Shown piece after piece: positions 51,560 through 60,560 of a stretch of DNA of 64,000 bases. Under the pieces are notes generated by a model, which did no database searches, was not told the DNA's origin, and saw nothing but the letters and a program-made list of their open reading frames with translations. A program made the translations under genes and the position numbers. Origin of the DNA: Prauserella rugosa (GTDB taxonomy: Bacteria > Actinomycetota > Actinomycetes > Mycobacteriales > Pseudonocardiaceae); the NCBI RefSeq assembly GCF_000719975.1, contig NZ_JOIJ01000013.1, positions 61,467 through 125,466 of the forward strand, read 5' to 3'. Within the stretch, counting starts at the first letter, position 1. Each line of letters starts with the position of its first letter.

Positions 51560-52971
51560 CCGTGTCCCACTCGCCCCACTCGGCGCAGTCGAACAACCAC
51601 CGGACCGCGGAGGAGATCGGCCGCACGCCTGCCGGTCCGCGCGAGCTTCCTCCGCTCGGACAGCAGCGCGCCGCCGACGAGCCCGAGCACGTCGACACGG
51701 TGCTGGCGAGCGGGCTGCGTGTGCTCGCGGTACGCAAGCCCGGTGCCCCCATGGTCGAGCTGCGCATGACCATCCCGTTCGGCAGCGCCGTCGCCGACGG
51801 CATGCACACCGCCACCGCGGAGGTGCTGGCCGACACGATCACCACCGGCACCCGGAGGCGGGACCGGGTGGCGATCGACACCGACCTGGCCCTCATCGGC
51901 GGCGACCTCGGCACGGCCGTCGACCCGGAACACCTGTCGGTGTCGGCGAGCTCGCTCGCCAGCGGCCTGCCGACGTTGCTCGACGTGCTGGCCGACCTGC
52001 TGACCGAGGCGACCTACGCCGACCACGAGGTGCAGCGCGAGGCGGCACGTCTCGTGGAGCGCCTGGCCGTCGCGCGGACGCAGCCGCGTGTGATCGCGCG
52101 CGAGGCACTGCAGAAACACCGCTACGGCGATCACCCGTACACGCGTGAGGTCCCGCTGCCCGAGGACGTCGAACGCGTCACGCCGGAGGCGGTCCGCGCG
52201 CTGCACCCGGCCGCCGTGCTGCCCCGTGGGTCGGTGCTGGTTCTCGTCGGTGACATCGACCCGCAGTCAGCGCTGGCCGAGGTGGAGAAGGCGCTCGGCG
52301 ACTGGCGGTCCGACGTCGCGGCCACCGAGCTGCCACCGCTGCCTGCGCTGGAGGGCGGCGACGTGCTGCTCGTCCCGCGCGCGGGTGCGGTGCAGTCGCA
52401 GATCCGGCTGTCGGCGCAGGGACTGCCGCGCACGCACGAGCGGTATCCGGCGTTGCAGCTGGCGAACCTGACGTTCGGTGGGTACTTCTCCTCGCGACTG
52501 GTCGAGAACATCCGCGAGGACAAGGGCTACACCTACGGTGCACACTCCGGGTTCGAGTTCACCGACGGTGCGGCGACGGTGCAGGTGGACGCCGACACCG
52601 CCAGCGACGTCACCGCCGCGGCACTGTTGGAGACGCGCTACGAACTCGGCAGGCTGGGCCTCGTCCCGCCGACCGAGGCCGAGGTGGAGTCCGTGCGCCA
52701 GTACGCCACCGGTGCGTTGCTGATCGGCTCGGCCTCGCAGGCCGGGCTGGCCAACCAGCTGATCGGACTGGCCTCGGTGGGCCTCGGCCTGGACTGGCTG
52801 CGGGGTCAGCCGGGGCGGCTGGCCGCCGTGACCACCGAACAGGTCGCGGAGGCGGCGCTCGAGTTCTTCGCGCCGACCAGGTTCACGGGCGTCATCGTCG
52901 GGGACGCCGACCTGCTCGGGCCGCAGCTCGAGGCGCTCGGCGGCGTGCGGATCGCGGATCGGCAGCTGTGA
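51556..52971 (+). CDS. M16 family peptidase-like protein, non-catalytic partner
   Basis: This 471-residue M16 homologue lacks the HxxEH zinc site: the equivalent position reads ADGMHTATAEVLADT. It retains the substrate-binding second half with FGGYFSSRLVENIREDKGYTYGAHSGFE. Such inactive subunits partner with a catalytic M16 protein. A polar N-terminal extension of about 45 residues precedes the domain. GTG 51556 overlaps the catalytic subunit stop and the end overlaps nudC by 4 bp, so the three are one operon. Confidence 0.88.
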   Translation: MTVSHSPHSAQSNNHRTAEEIGRTPAGPRELPPLGQQRAADEPEHVDTVLASGLRVLAVRKPGAPMVELRMTIPFGSAVADGMHTATAEVLADTITTGTRRRDRVAIDTDLALIGGDLGTAVDPEHLSVSASSLASGLPTLLDVLADLLTEATYADHEVQREAARLVERLAVARTQPRVIAREALQKHRYGDHPYTREVPLPEDVERVTPEAVRALHPAAVLPRGSVLVLVGDIDPQSALAEVEKALGDWRSDVAATELPPLPALEGGDVLLVPRAGAVQSQIRLSAQGLPRTHERYPALQLANLTFGGYFSSRLVENIREDKGYTYGAHSGFEFTDGAATVQVDADTASDVTAAALLETRYELGRLGLVPPTEAEVESVRQYATGALLIGSASQAGLANQLIGLASVGLGLDWLRGQPGRLAAVTTEQVAEAALEFFAPTRFTGVIVGDADLLGPQLEALGGVRIADRQL

Positions 52972-53981
52972 GGCCGTTCGAACTGGGCGCGGTCCCCGCC
53001 CTTTCGCGATCCACAGTGGACCGGCAGGAGACGTTGCGCACCGACCCCGACCGGTTGGTCCGGCGCTGGGCGGACGCCCGCGTCGTCGTGGTCGACCCGT
53101 GGGGCCGCACGCCGGTGCGCCGCGACGCCGTCGGTGCCGTCGGCGCGGCGTCCGGAGCGGAATCCGGCGGGGCGCCGGTCAGCACCCGCAAGGCGGCCGA
53201 CCTCGCCGCCGCGCCACCGGAGGATGCGTCGTTCCTCGGCGAGTGGGACGGGGTCGACTACTGGATGCTCCCGGTCGACGCACCGTCCGAACTGGACACC
53301 GTCGAGGTCGACGGCGGATGGGGCGTGCGGCAGGAGATGCCCGCAAGCGACGACGAGGTGTGGCTCGAACTGCGGGGCCACGGCGCGCTGCTGGACGACA
53401 CCTCGGCCGGGCTGCTCACGACCGCCGAGGCGCTGCGTAACTGGCACTGGCGTGGCCGGTTCTGCGCGCGGTGCGGTGCTCCCGTACGGCGGACCCAGTT
53501 CGGCTGGGCCACGCACTGCACGGGCTGCGAGCGCGAGGAGTACCCGCGCACCGATCCGGCCGTCATCTGCCTGGTGCACGACGACGTCGGCGTCAACGGC
53601 GCCAAGGTGCTCCTGGCCAGGCAACCGGTGTGGCCGCCGAAGCGGTACTCGGTGCTGGCCGGCTTCGTCGAGGCGGGCGAGTCGCTCGAAGGCTGCGTCG
53701 AACGCGAGATCAGGGAAGAGGTCGGCGTCGAGGTGCGCGACGCCCGCTACCTGGGCAGTCAGCCGTGGCCGTTCCCGCGGTCGATCATGCTCGGCTTCGC
53801 GGCACGCACCGAGACCGATGCGCCGCTGCGGCCCGCGGACGGGGAGATCGAGGAGGCGCGCTGGTTCAGCCGGGACGAGGTGCGTGCGGCGTTCGCGGGC
53901 GAGAACGACGAGCTGCTCCTGCCCGGGCGGACGTCGATCGCCTACGTGATGCTCCGTTCGTGGGCCGACGCCGACTCGTGA
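52968..53981 (+). CDS. nudC: NAD(H) pyrophosphatase / deNADding enzyme NudC
   Basis: This 337-residue protein has a zinc ribbon (FCARCGAPV and HCTGCEREEYPRTDP), a Nudix box (GFVEAGESLEGCVEREIREEVGV) read here as GFVEAGES then REIREEVGV, and the NudC-specific SQPWPFPRSIMLGF motif. It hydrolyses NAD(H) to NMN(H) and AMP and removes NAD caps from RNA. GTG 52968 overlaps the M16 partner stop. M. tuberculosis carries nudC (Rv3199c) beside the gene corresponding to the K+ channel here; in this window extra peptidase genes lie between. Confidence 0.92.
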   Translation: MRPFELGAVPALSRSTVDRQETLRTDPDRLVRRWADARVVVVDPWGRTPVRRDAVGAVGAASGAESGGAPVSTRKAADLAAAPPEDASFLGEWDGVDYWMLPVDAPSELDTVEVDGGWGVRQEMPASDDEVWLELRGHGALLDDTSAGLLTTAEALRNWHWRGRFCARCGAPVRRTQFGWATHCTGCEREEYPRTDPAVICLVHDDVGVNGAKVLLARQPVWPPKRYSVLAGFVEAGESLEGCVEREIREEVGVEVRDARYLGSQPWPFPRSIMLGFAARTETDAPLRPADGEIEEARWFSRDEVRAAFAGENDELLLPGRTSIAYVMLRSWADADS

Positions 53982-54153
53982 CGCGACCGCAACCACGTTC
54001 GGTAGACCCTCGGCTACCCTCACCCCCGGTTCCCGCAGGCGCGTAGTGACGTCCCCGGCGTGACCGCGTCGGTATTCGTGGAAGGGCGGGTGCGCGGAGC
54101 GGGAACTCGGTAGGCTCGGCCGGTGAGTTCACCGGATTGGGGGTTTCGGGGCT

Positions 54154-55077
54154 GTGAGTGCATATCGGGCCGTCGGATTGTTACTCGGCGTGCTCGCGGA
54201 CAGTCTCGTCGGTGAGCCGCGCCGGACCGCTCCGAAACGTCCCGTGGCGCTCGTGCCGAAGGCCGCCGCTGCCCTGTCGGACCGCATCGGCGGGAACGGC
54301 GCCGCGGTGGTGCTCACCGCGGGCAGCGTCGCGGTCGGCGTGCTCGCCGACCGCATCGCCGAGCGGCGGCCCGCGCTGCGGCTGGTGACCCTCGCGGCAG
54401 GGACGTGGTCCGTGCTCGGCGGCGCGCGCATCGCCGTCGACGGCACGGAACTGGCCCGCGAACTCGAATCGGGGGACCTCGAGTCCGCACGGCGTGACAT
54501 CTCCGCCTCGGATCCGCGCTGTACCGCGGATCTCGACCTGCCCGCCCTGTCGCGCGCCTCCATCGAGATCGTGGCGGACCAGACCTCCGCCGCCGTGGTC
54601 TCCCCGTTGTTCTGGGGCGCGCTCGCTGGGACGCCGGGACTGCTGGGCGCGCGTACCGCCGCGGTGCTCGGCAGACGGCGCGGTGCGCGCGGTGAACCGG
54701 GCGTCGTCGCCAGGCGTCTCGACGAGCTCGCACACCTCGTGCCCGCCCGCCTGACCGCGATGCTGACGACCGCAGCTGCCCCGGTGGTGGGCGGATCGGC
54801 GCCCAGTGCCTGGCGGGCGTGGCGCAGGGATGCGGCCGCGCACCCCGATCCCAACGCCGGACGTGCGGAGGCCGCGTTCGCGGGCGCACTGGAGATCCGG
54901 CTCGGCGGCCGCACGGTGTATCCGGCGGGGGTGGCGGAACTGCCGGTGCTCGGTGCCGGACGCAATCCCGATGCCGGCCACGTCACCCGCGCCGTCGAAC
55001 TGTCCCGTGTGGTCGGTCTGTGCGCCCTCGGAGTGTCGGTCGTGGTGGCGGCGCTGTCCGGACTTCGCCGCCGCTGA
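54154..55077 (+). CDS. cobD: Adenosylcobinamide-phosphate synthase CobD/CbiB
   Basis: This 307-residue membrane enzyme attaches the aminopropanol arm in late cobalamin synthesis. Family regions are GVLADSLVGEPRRTAPKRPVALV at the N-terminus (read as LLLGVLADSLVGEP), VDGTELARELESGDLESARRDIS, EIVADQTSAAVVSPLFWGAL and AHPDPNAGRAEAAFAGALEIRLGG. Several hydrophobic helices are present. It starts with GTG. No cobalamin riboswitch was recognised in the 172-bp upstream gap and no other cob genes are nearby. The gene next to SURF1/PtpA matches remembered Rv2236c. Confidence 0.9.
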   Translation: MSAYRAVGLLLGVLADSLVGEPRRTAPKRPVALVPKAAAALSDRIGGNGAAVVLTAGSVAVGVLADRIAERRPALRLVTLAAGTWSVLGGARIAVDGTELARELESGDLESARRDISASDPRCTADLDLPALSRASIEIVADQTSAAVVSPLFWGALAGTPGLLGARTAAVLGRRRGARGEPGVVARRLDELAHLVPARLTAMLTTAAAPVVGGSAPSAWRAWRRDAAAHPDPNAGRAEAAFAGALEIRLGGRTVYPAGVAELPVLGAGRNPDAGHVTRAVELSRVVGLCALGVSVVVAALSGLRRR

Positions 55078-55086
55078 CCCGGAAAA

Positions 55087-55122
55087 GCGGTGACGCCGGG
55101 GAGGGGGTCCCGGCGCCACCGC
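55087..55122. terminator. Hairpin between convergent cobD and M15 peptidase genes
   Basis: GCGGTG-A-CGCCGGG (55087-55100) pairs with CCCGGCG-C-CACCGC (55109-55122) with one mismatch and an 8-base loop. It sits 10 bp after cobD and 30 bp from the convergent M15 stop, so it may terminate both. Confidence 0.65.
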
Positions 55123-55151
55123 AGTCCGTCGAACCGTCCGAACGGGACGGA

Positions 55152-55898
55152 TCAGCAGTTCGGGGCCTGGTGGTTCTGCGACGTTCCGTTGGCGACGTGC
55201 ACGTGGTCGTCGTGGTTCGGGTAACCGGCGCCGAGGATCTCGGTGAAGCCGGCGTCGCGTGCCGCATGGTAGAGCGTGCAGTGTGCGACGGAGTTGGCAC
55301 CGTTGCCGAGGTCGGCCGCGTCGGCCCACATGTGCCTGCTGCTGGCCGAACCGCCCACGGACGCGTTGCAGTCCACGCTGCGGATGCCCGACGTGATGCC
55401 CAGCGGGGTGTCGTCGAGCTTGTGGCGCATGGCCTCGAGCTGCCACATCACCCGGCGGGTGTTCTCCATGGCCTCGCCGGCCGACACCTTGCCGCCTTCG
55501 AAGCTGTTCGCGCCGCAGTTCTCGTCGAACTCGGAGTACTCGAAGTGGGCGGGGGTGCAGTCGCTGCTGGTCAGTTCGTAGATCTTGTTGAAGGTCTGCT
55601 CGCCGGCCACGCCGTCGGCCGACAGGCCGTAGCCCGACTGGAACCGCTTCACGGCCGCGGCCGTGGCGGGGCCGTACTCGCCGTCGATGGTGAGGTGTTC
55701 GCCCGTGCTCATCCAGCCCGCGACGCGGATCTGGAGCTCGGTGACGGCCTCGCCCGAGTCGCCTTCGGAGAGCGTTCCGCTCCACGTGTAGCAGTCCTGG
55801 GCGGCAGCGGGGGCCGGGCTCGTGACGGCCACGGCCGTCGTCAGTCCGCCTGCGGCGATCGCCGCCGCGGCGAGCAGGGACAGGGTGCGCTTGGCCAT
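55152..55898 (-). CDS. Secreted zinc D-Ala-D-Ala carboxypeptidase (M15), copy 1
   Basis: This 248-residue protein has a signal peptide (residues 1-34, MAKRTLSLLAAAAIAAGGL... cut near AAAQ), a peptidoglycan-binding domain (about 45-105; LTIDGEYGPATAAAVKRFQSG) and an M15A peptidase domain. Zinc and catalytic motifs are SRHMWADAADLG and NHDDHVHVANG. Six or more cysteines (e.g. QDCYTW, SSDCTP, ENCGAN, APNC) point to disulfides. The family trims the terminal D-Ala of peptidoglycan stems, as in the Streptomyces albus G enzyme. ATG 55898 has GGAGAC upstream. It is a close paralogue of the next gene. Confidence 0.9.
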   Translation of the reverse strand: MAKRTLSLLAAAAIAAGGLTTAVAVTSPAPAAAQDCYTWSGTLSEGDSGEAVTELQIRVAGWMSTGEHLTIDGEYGPATAAAVKRFQSGYGLSADGVAGEQTFNKIYELTSSDCTPAHFEYSEFDENCGANSFEGGKVSAGEAMENTRRVMWQLEAMRHKLDDTPLGITSGIRSVDCNASVGGSASSRHMWADAADLGNGANSVAHCTLYHAARDAGFTEILGAGYPNHDDHVHVANGTSQNHQAPNC

Positions 55899-56052
55899 GA
55901 CGTCTCCTTCGAGAGGGGGGCGGTGAGTAACGTCGATGCGCACGATTTCGTGACTTTTCGCCCGGTGTCAGCACAATTCGGGAAGTTGCTGCCGCCGGAC
56001 CGCGACGAAAGTCGCTCCGGGTCGGTCGGTCACCCCACACCTGCGCACGGAA

Positions 56053-56087
56053 ACGGGGCGGTTTCCGTGGTCCGGAATCCGCCCCGT
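56053..56087 (-). terminator. Hairpin terminator after M15 copy 2
   Basis: ACGGGGCGGTTTCC pairs with GGAATCCGCCCCGT with one mismatch around a 7-base loop. It lies 20 bp downstream of the copy 2 stop, on the minus strand. There is no clear T-run. Confidence 0.7.
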
Positions 56088-56106
56088 CTCGCAGTCGGGC
56101 AGCGCG

Positions 56107-56850
56107 TCAGCAGTTCGGCGCGCGGTGGACCGTGCCGGTGCCGTTGGCGACGTGCACGTGGTCGTTGTGGTTGGGGTAGCCCGGCCCGAGGATCTCGGTG
56201 AAACCGGCGCTGCGGGCGGCGTTGTAGAGCGTGCACTGCGAGTGCGTGTTCGCTCCGATGCCGAGATCGGCCGCGTCGCCCCACATGTGCCTGCTGGTGG
56301 ACGAACCACCCACCGACGAGTTGCAGGCGACGCTGCGGATGCCGGACGTCACGCCGATCGGCTTGTCACCGAGCTTGTGGCGCATCGCCTCGAGCTGCCA
56401 CATGACGCGCTTGGTGTTCTCCTTGGCGGTGGCGGCCGAGACCTTGCCGCCGTTGAAGTTGTTGGCGCCGCAGTTGGCGTCGAACTCCGAGTAGGTGAAG
56501 TGGACCGGGGTGCAGTCGCTGCTCTGCAGTTCGTAGATCTTGCTGAACGTCTGCGAGCCGGCGATGCCGTCGGCCGTCAGTCCGTAGCCGGCCTGGAACC
56601 GCTTCACCGCGGCCTCGGTGGCCGGACCGTACTGACCGTCGATGGCCAGGTGCTCGCCGGTGCCGACCCAGCCTGCGACACGGATCTGGAGCTGGGTGAC
56701 CGCGCTGCCGCTCGATCCGCGGCGGAGCGTGTCGCTCCAGGTGTAACAGCTGTCCGCCGCTGCGGGCGCCGCGGCGACGACCGTGGTCGCCGCCGCGCCG
56801 GTTAACACCATGGCGGCCGCCGCGAGCAGGGAGATGATTCTCTTACGCAT
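56107..56850 (-). CDS. Secreted zinc D-Ala-D-Ala carboxypeptidase (M15), copy 2
   Basis: This 247-residue protein has the same layout as copy 1: signal peptide (MRKRIISLLAAAAMVLTG..., cut near AAADS), peptidoglycan-binding domain (LAIDGQYGPATEAAVKRFQAG) and M15A peptidase domain (SRHMWGDAADLG and NHNDHVHVANG). The two copies are colinear with only scattered substitutions, showing a fairly recent tandem duplication. Each copy has its own terminator-like hairpin and leader gap, so they may be expressed separately. ATG 56850 has GGAGGTTCC upstream. Confidence 0.9.
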   Translation of the reverse strand: MRKRIISLLAAAAMVLTGAAATTVVAAAPAAADSCYTWSDTLRRGSSGSAVTQLQIRVAGWVGTGEHLAIDGQYGPATEAAVKRFQAGYGLTADGIAGSQTFSKIYELQSSDCTPVHFTYSEFDANCGANNFNGGKVSAATAKENTKRVMWQLEAMRHKLGDKPIGVTSGIRSVACNSSVGGSSTSRHMWGDAADLGIGANTHSQCTLYNAARSAGFTEILGPGYPNHNDHVHVANGTGTVHRAPNC

Positions 56851-57089
56851 GGAACCTCCGCAGGTTGTCCGTGTGCCGTCGGGGGTGCGGCACGGAAGGG
56901 AATCTGCCGGAGGCGGAACGGGATCGGTTGCGTAAATGGGAAAAACCGGACGTACGGTCTACTGCGAAAGTCTGCTCGGAAGCCGTTCGGCGTAGTTCGC
57001 CGGTCTCCCGTATCCCTGGCGAAACCGTGCCTCGCGGGAAGCTGTCTCGGTTGGGAGGCTGGGTCGCGGGGAGAAGAACGGGCGGAGTG

Positions 57090-58115
57090 TCAGCGCTGGG
57101 AGGATCCGGCGTCCGCGGAGGCTTCGGCTTCCTCGTCCTCGGCGAGGATCTGTGCCACCGACTTCCGCTTGGACTTCTTCGGACGTTTCGCTGCGGCCCG
57201 CCGGTCGGCGGGCGCGCCCGGCTGCGCCGGGGCGCCGGGTTCGGCGGTGCGGGGTTCCGCGCCGCCCTCGCTGTCGTCCCCGCTGTCGCTGCTATTCCCG
57301 CCGCTGCTGTTGCCGCTGGGGGCCGTGCTCCGGCTCGCGGGTGCGGGCTCGGCCGTGCGCTCCGGTTCCGGATCGGCGAGCGCACCGCCGGGCCTGGCTT
57401 CCCTGATCGTGAAGTACAGCCAGCCGAGCAGAGCCATCGCGCCGAACGCGATCCACTGCAGCGCGTACGAGAAGAACGGCCCAGCCTGCAGTTGGGGGAG
57501 CGGCAGCGCGTTGGTCACGCCGGGCTGGCCCGGCTCGAGCTGGAAGTAGCCGGGCCGGATGTCGAGACCCGTCGCGCGGGCGACCACGCGCGAGTCGACC
57601 GAGTACGAGTGCAGCCTGCCCCCGGTGCTCTCGTCGGCGAAGGCGTCGCGGTCGCTCGGGTCGTCCTCGTCGACCCGCACGCGGGCCTCGACGGTGACGC
57701 GTCCCTGCGGGGGCGGATCGAACTCCGACACCCCGGTGTTGTTGTCGGGACGCACGTAGCCGCGGTCGATCAGGACGACCTGACCGTCGGTGGTGCGCAG
57801 CGGGGTGAGCACCTCGAACGCCGGTTCGCCCTGCACGGTGCGCAGGCGGGCGATGACCTCGTCGTCAGGCAGGTAGGTGCCCTCGATCGTGACGCGTTTC
57901 CACTGCGTGTCGCCGTCGGGGGAGGTGCCGCGGGGCAGCACCTCGTTCAGGGGGCTCGGTGCGCCCGCGGTGGACACGGCCTCGTTCTGCGCGGCGCGTT
58001 CGTCGTGCCGGTGGAACTGCCAGGGGGCGAGCACGGTGAAGCACAGGGCGGCGAAGACGAACACCACCACCGTCAACGCCAGCCACCCGGGCTTGAGCAG
58101 GAATCTCCACCGCAC
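57090..58115 (-). CDS. SURF1 family protein
   Basis: This 341-residue membrane protein has two transmembrane helices (about residues 12-30 and 219-238) flanking a large external domain, the SURF1 arrangement for cytochrome c oxidase assembly. Family motifs include APWQFHRHDERAAQN after helix 1, VLIDRGYVRPD and LQWIAFGAMALLGWLYF at helix 2. The C-terminal 95 residues are disordered and basic (KRPKKSKRKS). GTG 58115 is chosen: the upstream frame is antisense-like. It is remembered beside ptpA and cobD in M. tuberculosis (Rv2235). Confidence 0.88.
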   Translation of the reverse strand: MRWRFLLKPGWLALTVVVFVFAALCFTVLAPWQFHRHDERAAQNEAVSTAGAPSPLNEVLPRGTSPDGDTQWKRVTIEGTYLPDDEVIARLRTVQGEPAFEVLTPLRTTDGQVVLIDRGYVRPDNNTGVSEFDPPPQGRVTVEARVRVDEDDPSDRDAFADESTGGRLHSYSVDSRVVARATGLDIRPGYFQLEPGQPGVTNALPLPQLQAGPFFSYALQWIAFGAMALLGWLYFTIREARPGGALADPEPERTAEPAPASRSTAPSGNSSGGNSSDSGDDSEGGAEPRTAEPGAPAQPGAPADRRAAAKRPKKSKRKSVAQILAEDEEAEASADAGSSQR

Positions 58116-58197
58116 ACCCCCACGGTAGGGGGCGGGCGCCGCCGGGTCGCGGCGTGGTGGCCGGGAACGCGGCGTGCGTCTCACGAGCGCAGTTCGT

Positions 58198-59130
58198 TCA
58201 CGAGCGCAGCGCGCGGCGTGCGGCGGCGAGCGCCTGGCCGGCGTAGCCGCCTCCGAACAGCACGGTGTGCACGAGCAGGGGAAACAGCTGGTGCAGGGGG
58301 ACGCGGTCCTCGTGCCGTTCGGCCAGTGGCCTGCCCGCCTCGGCGGCGGCCTCGGCGTAGGCGCCCAGCACACGGTCCAGCTGGGGGACGCCGAACAGGT
58401 GCATCATCGCCAGGTCCGTCTCCCGGTGGCCGCCGTGCGCGGCCGGGTCGATGAGCCACACGGCGCCGTCCTCGCCCCAGTGGACGTTGCCGCTCCACAG
58501 GTCACCGTGCAGTCGCGCAGGCGGTTCGTCGCCGGGCTGCAACTCGGGCAGCCGGTCGCACACCGTGTCGAACACGGCGGCGTCGTCGCGGTCGAACAGG
58601 CCCTGGTCGACCGCGGCGCGCACGTAGGGCCGGATGCGTTCGCGGGCGTAGAACGTGGGCCAGTCGTCGTGCGGCCGGTTCGACATGCCGGTCAACCCGA
58701 TCCACGCGTCGGCCGGACCGTCCGGAGGTGGACAGCCGAACGCCGGCGCACCGCTGAGGTGCAGCGCCGCCAACCCGCGCCCGAAGGCCTCGGCGCCCTC
58801 GGGAGTCGGCCGGCCCGGCTCGACGTAGTCCAGCACCAGCCAGTCGTCGTCCCAGCCGTGGACGTGCGGCACGGGCACCACGCCCGGTTCGGCCAGCCAG
58901 CGCAGACCCGCACCTTCGGCCGCGGCCGCGTTGGGGCCCGCACCCCGTTTCGCCACGACCGTGCCTGCGCGGCCGTGCGATCCGTCCCGCGCGTCGAGCC
59001 GCGCGGCGACGGCGTCCCCTCCCAACGGGCGAGTGTCGACGGGTTCGCTCCCGGTGTGGCGGGCGACGGCATCGGCGGCACCTGAGGCACCTGAGGCACC
59101 TGAGGCACCTGCGGAGTCGGAGCCGGTCAC
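58198..59130 (-). CDS. Fructosamine/ketosamine-3-kinase family protein
   Basis: This 310-residue kinase-like protein has [23 protein letters not shown] (ATP-binding, read as TVVAKRGAG), the catalytic loop [16 protein letters not shown] (Asp acts as base) and [19 protein letters not shown]. The family phosphorylates ketosamine adducts on glycated proteins, which then fall apart. The N-terminus contains [11 protein letters not shown] encoded by a 9-bp repeat. GTG 59130 overlaps the LMW phosphatase stop by 4 bp, so they are translationally coupled, which suggests a joint repair pathway. Confidence 0.88.
   Translation of the reverse strand: MTGSDSAGASGASGASGAADAVARHTGSEPVDTRPLGGDAVAARLDARDGSHGRAGTVVAKRGAGPNAAAAEGAGLRWLAEPGVVPVPHVHGWDDDWLVLDYVEPGRPTPEGAEAFGRGLAALHLSGAPAFGCPPPDGPADAWIGLTGMSNRPHDDWPTFYARERIRPYVRAAVDQGLFDRDDAAVFDTVCDRLPELQPGDEPPARLHGDLWSGNVHWGEDGAVWLIDPAAHGGHRETDLAMMHLFGVPQLDRVLGAYAEAAAEAGRPLAERHEDRVPLHQLFPLLVHTVLFGGGYAGQALAAARRALRS
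59078..59113. repeat. 9-bp microsatellite-like repeat in kinase N-terminus
   Basis: Three perfect copies of GCACCTGAG and a fourth with one change (GCACCTGCG) lie in frame near the start of the kinase gene and encode Gly-Ala-Ser units. Unit loss or gain would not shift the frame, so this is a length-variable linker candidate. Confidence 0.8.
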
Positions 59131-59630
59131 AGGCGCTCCTCGACCCACGCGATCAGGCTCGGCATCGCCCTCTCGATCATGCCGAGCACGTCGGTGAAGC
59201 CGTCGTCGCCGCCGTAGTACGGGTCGGGGACCTCTGCGTCCGGCGGTGCCGACGGGTCGAACCGGCGCAGCAGGACCACCCGGTCGGGATTGCCCACCAC
59301 GTCGACGACGTCGCGCAGGTGGCTCTTCGTGGCGACGACGAACAGGTCGGCGTCGGCGTGCTCGTCGCCGAGCTGGGCCGCGACGTGCTCGTCGGAATAC
59401 CCGGCGGCCCGCAGGGTCGCGCGGGCGCGGGGGTCGGCGGGTTCGCCGACGTGCCACGGCCCGACGCCGGCGCTGGTCACCGTGACGGCCTCGGACAACC
59501 CCGCCTCGGCGAGGTGTCTCCGGAACACGAGCGCGGCCATGGGCGAGCGGCAGATGTTGCCCGTGCAGACGAAGCAGACGTGCAGGGGCGCCGATGCGGA
59601 ACGCTGGACGGTGGGCTCGGAATTCGTCAC
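59127..59630 (-). CDS. Low-molecular-weight protein-tyrosine phosphatase
   Basis: This 167-residue enzyme has the P-loop [13 protein letters not shown] (C-x5-R active site, about residues 18-30) and the acid loop [10 protein letters not shown] with the general-acid Asp. It dephosphorylates phosphotyrosine or phosphorylated sugar-protein adducts. The position next to SURF1 resembles ptpA (Rv2234) of M. tuberculosis. Coupling with the fructosamine kinase (4-bp overlap) instead points to protein deglycation. GTG 59630 is used; the longer open frame is antisense to NIF3. Confidence 0.9.
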   Translation of the reverse strand: MTNSEPTVQRSASAPLHVCFVCTGNICRSPMAALVFRRHLAEAGLSEAVTVTSAGVGPWHVGEPADPRARATLRAAGYSDEHVAAQLGDEHADADLFVVATKSHLRDVVDVVGNPDRVVLLRRFDPSAPPDAEVPDPYYGGDDGFTDVLGMIERAMPSLIAWVEERL

Positions 59631-59699
59631 ACGGTCAGTCTGCCGCACCGGACGGGACGGTCCAGCGGGGTGCGCGATCGTGCATGGGAGGATCTCGCC

Positions 59700-60560
59700 A
59701 TGTCCGCCGACGTCTCTGCCACCCCTGATCCCGCGCCGGGCGGCACCACGGTCGCCGACGTGGTCGCGGCGCTCGACACCGCCTACCCGCGCGGCCTCGC
59801 CGAGTCGTGGGACGCCGTCGGGCTCGTGTGCGGCGACCCCGCCGAGCGGGTCGACCGCGTGCTGGTGTGTGTCGACCCGGTCGCCGACACGGTCGACGAG
59901 GCGTTCGAGATCGGCGCACAGCTGATCGTGGCGCACCATCCCCTCCTCCTGCGCGGCGTGCACGGCGTGCCTGCCGACACCACGAAGGGCTCACTCGTGC
60001 ACCGGCTGATCCGCGGCGGGGTGGGGTTGTTCTGCGCCCACACCAACGCCGACTCGGCCGACCCCGGCGTGTCCGACGCGCTCGCCGAGGCGATCGGCCT
60101 GCGGGTGCAGCGTCCCCTCGCGCCGCACGCCGAGGGTGCGCGTACGGGACTGGGCCGCATCGGCGTGCTGCCCGAGGCCGAGCCGTTCGCGGCGTTCGTC
60201 GACCGGGTCGGCGCGGCGCTGCCCGCCACGGTGCCCGGCGTCCACGGCGCGGGCGATCCGGACCGGCCGATCCGGACGGTCGCGGTGTCCGGCGGGGCCG
60301 GCGACAGCTTCCTCGCGACGGCCACCGCCGAGGGGGTCGACGCGTACGTCACCGCCGACCTGCGCCACCACCCCGCTGGGGAGCACCTCGAACAGTCGGG
60401 GACCGTGCCCGCGCTGGTCGGCGTGACCCATTGGGCCAGCGAGTGGCCGTGGTGCGGGCAAGCCGCCGAGGTGATCCGCGCGGCGGGTAACGTCGAAGTT
60501 CACGTTTCCACGCGGTGCACAGATCCGTGGAACGTCCGAGCGAACGGGAGTACCAAGTGA
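59700..60560 (+). CDS. NIF3-like dinuclear metal centre protein
   Basis: This 286-residue protein is of the NIF3/YbgI family with metal-binding motifs [16 protein letters not shown] (HH pair), [32 protein letters not shown] and GVTHWASEW. It forms a hexameric toroid with two metals per subunit; GTP cyclohydrolase-like functions were proposed for the family but the role is unsettled. ATG 59700 has GGGAGG nearby. The stop overlaps the zinc-ribbon gene start, as in mycobacterial Rv2230c-Rv2229c. Confidence 0.9.
   Translation: MSADVSATPDPAPGGTTVADVVAALDTAYPRGLAESWDAVGLVCGDPAERVDRVLVCVDPVADTVDEAFEIGAQLIVAHHPLLLRGVHGVPADTTKGSLVHRLIRGGVGLFCAHTNADSADPGVSDALAEAIGLRVQRPLAPHAEGARTGLGRIGVLPEAEPFAAFVDRVGAALPATVPGVHGAGDPDRPIRTVAVSGGAGDSFLATATAEGVDAYVTADLRHHPAGEHLEQSGTVPALVGVTHWASEWPWCGQAAEVIRAAGNVEVHVSTRCTDPWNVRANGSTK

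Noticed and set aside
53982..54153. Cobalamin riboswitch before cobD
   Set aside because: The B12-box sequence is not visible in the 172-bp gap.
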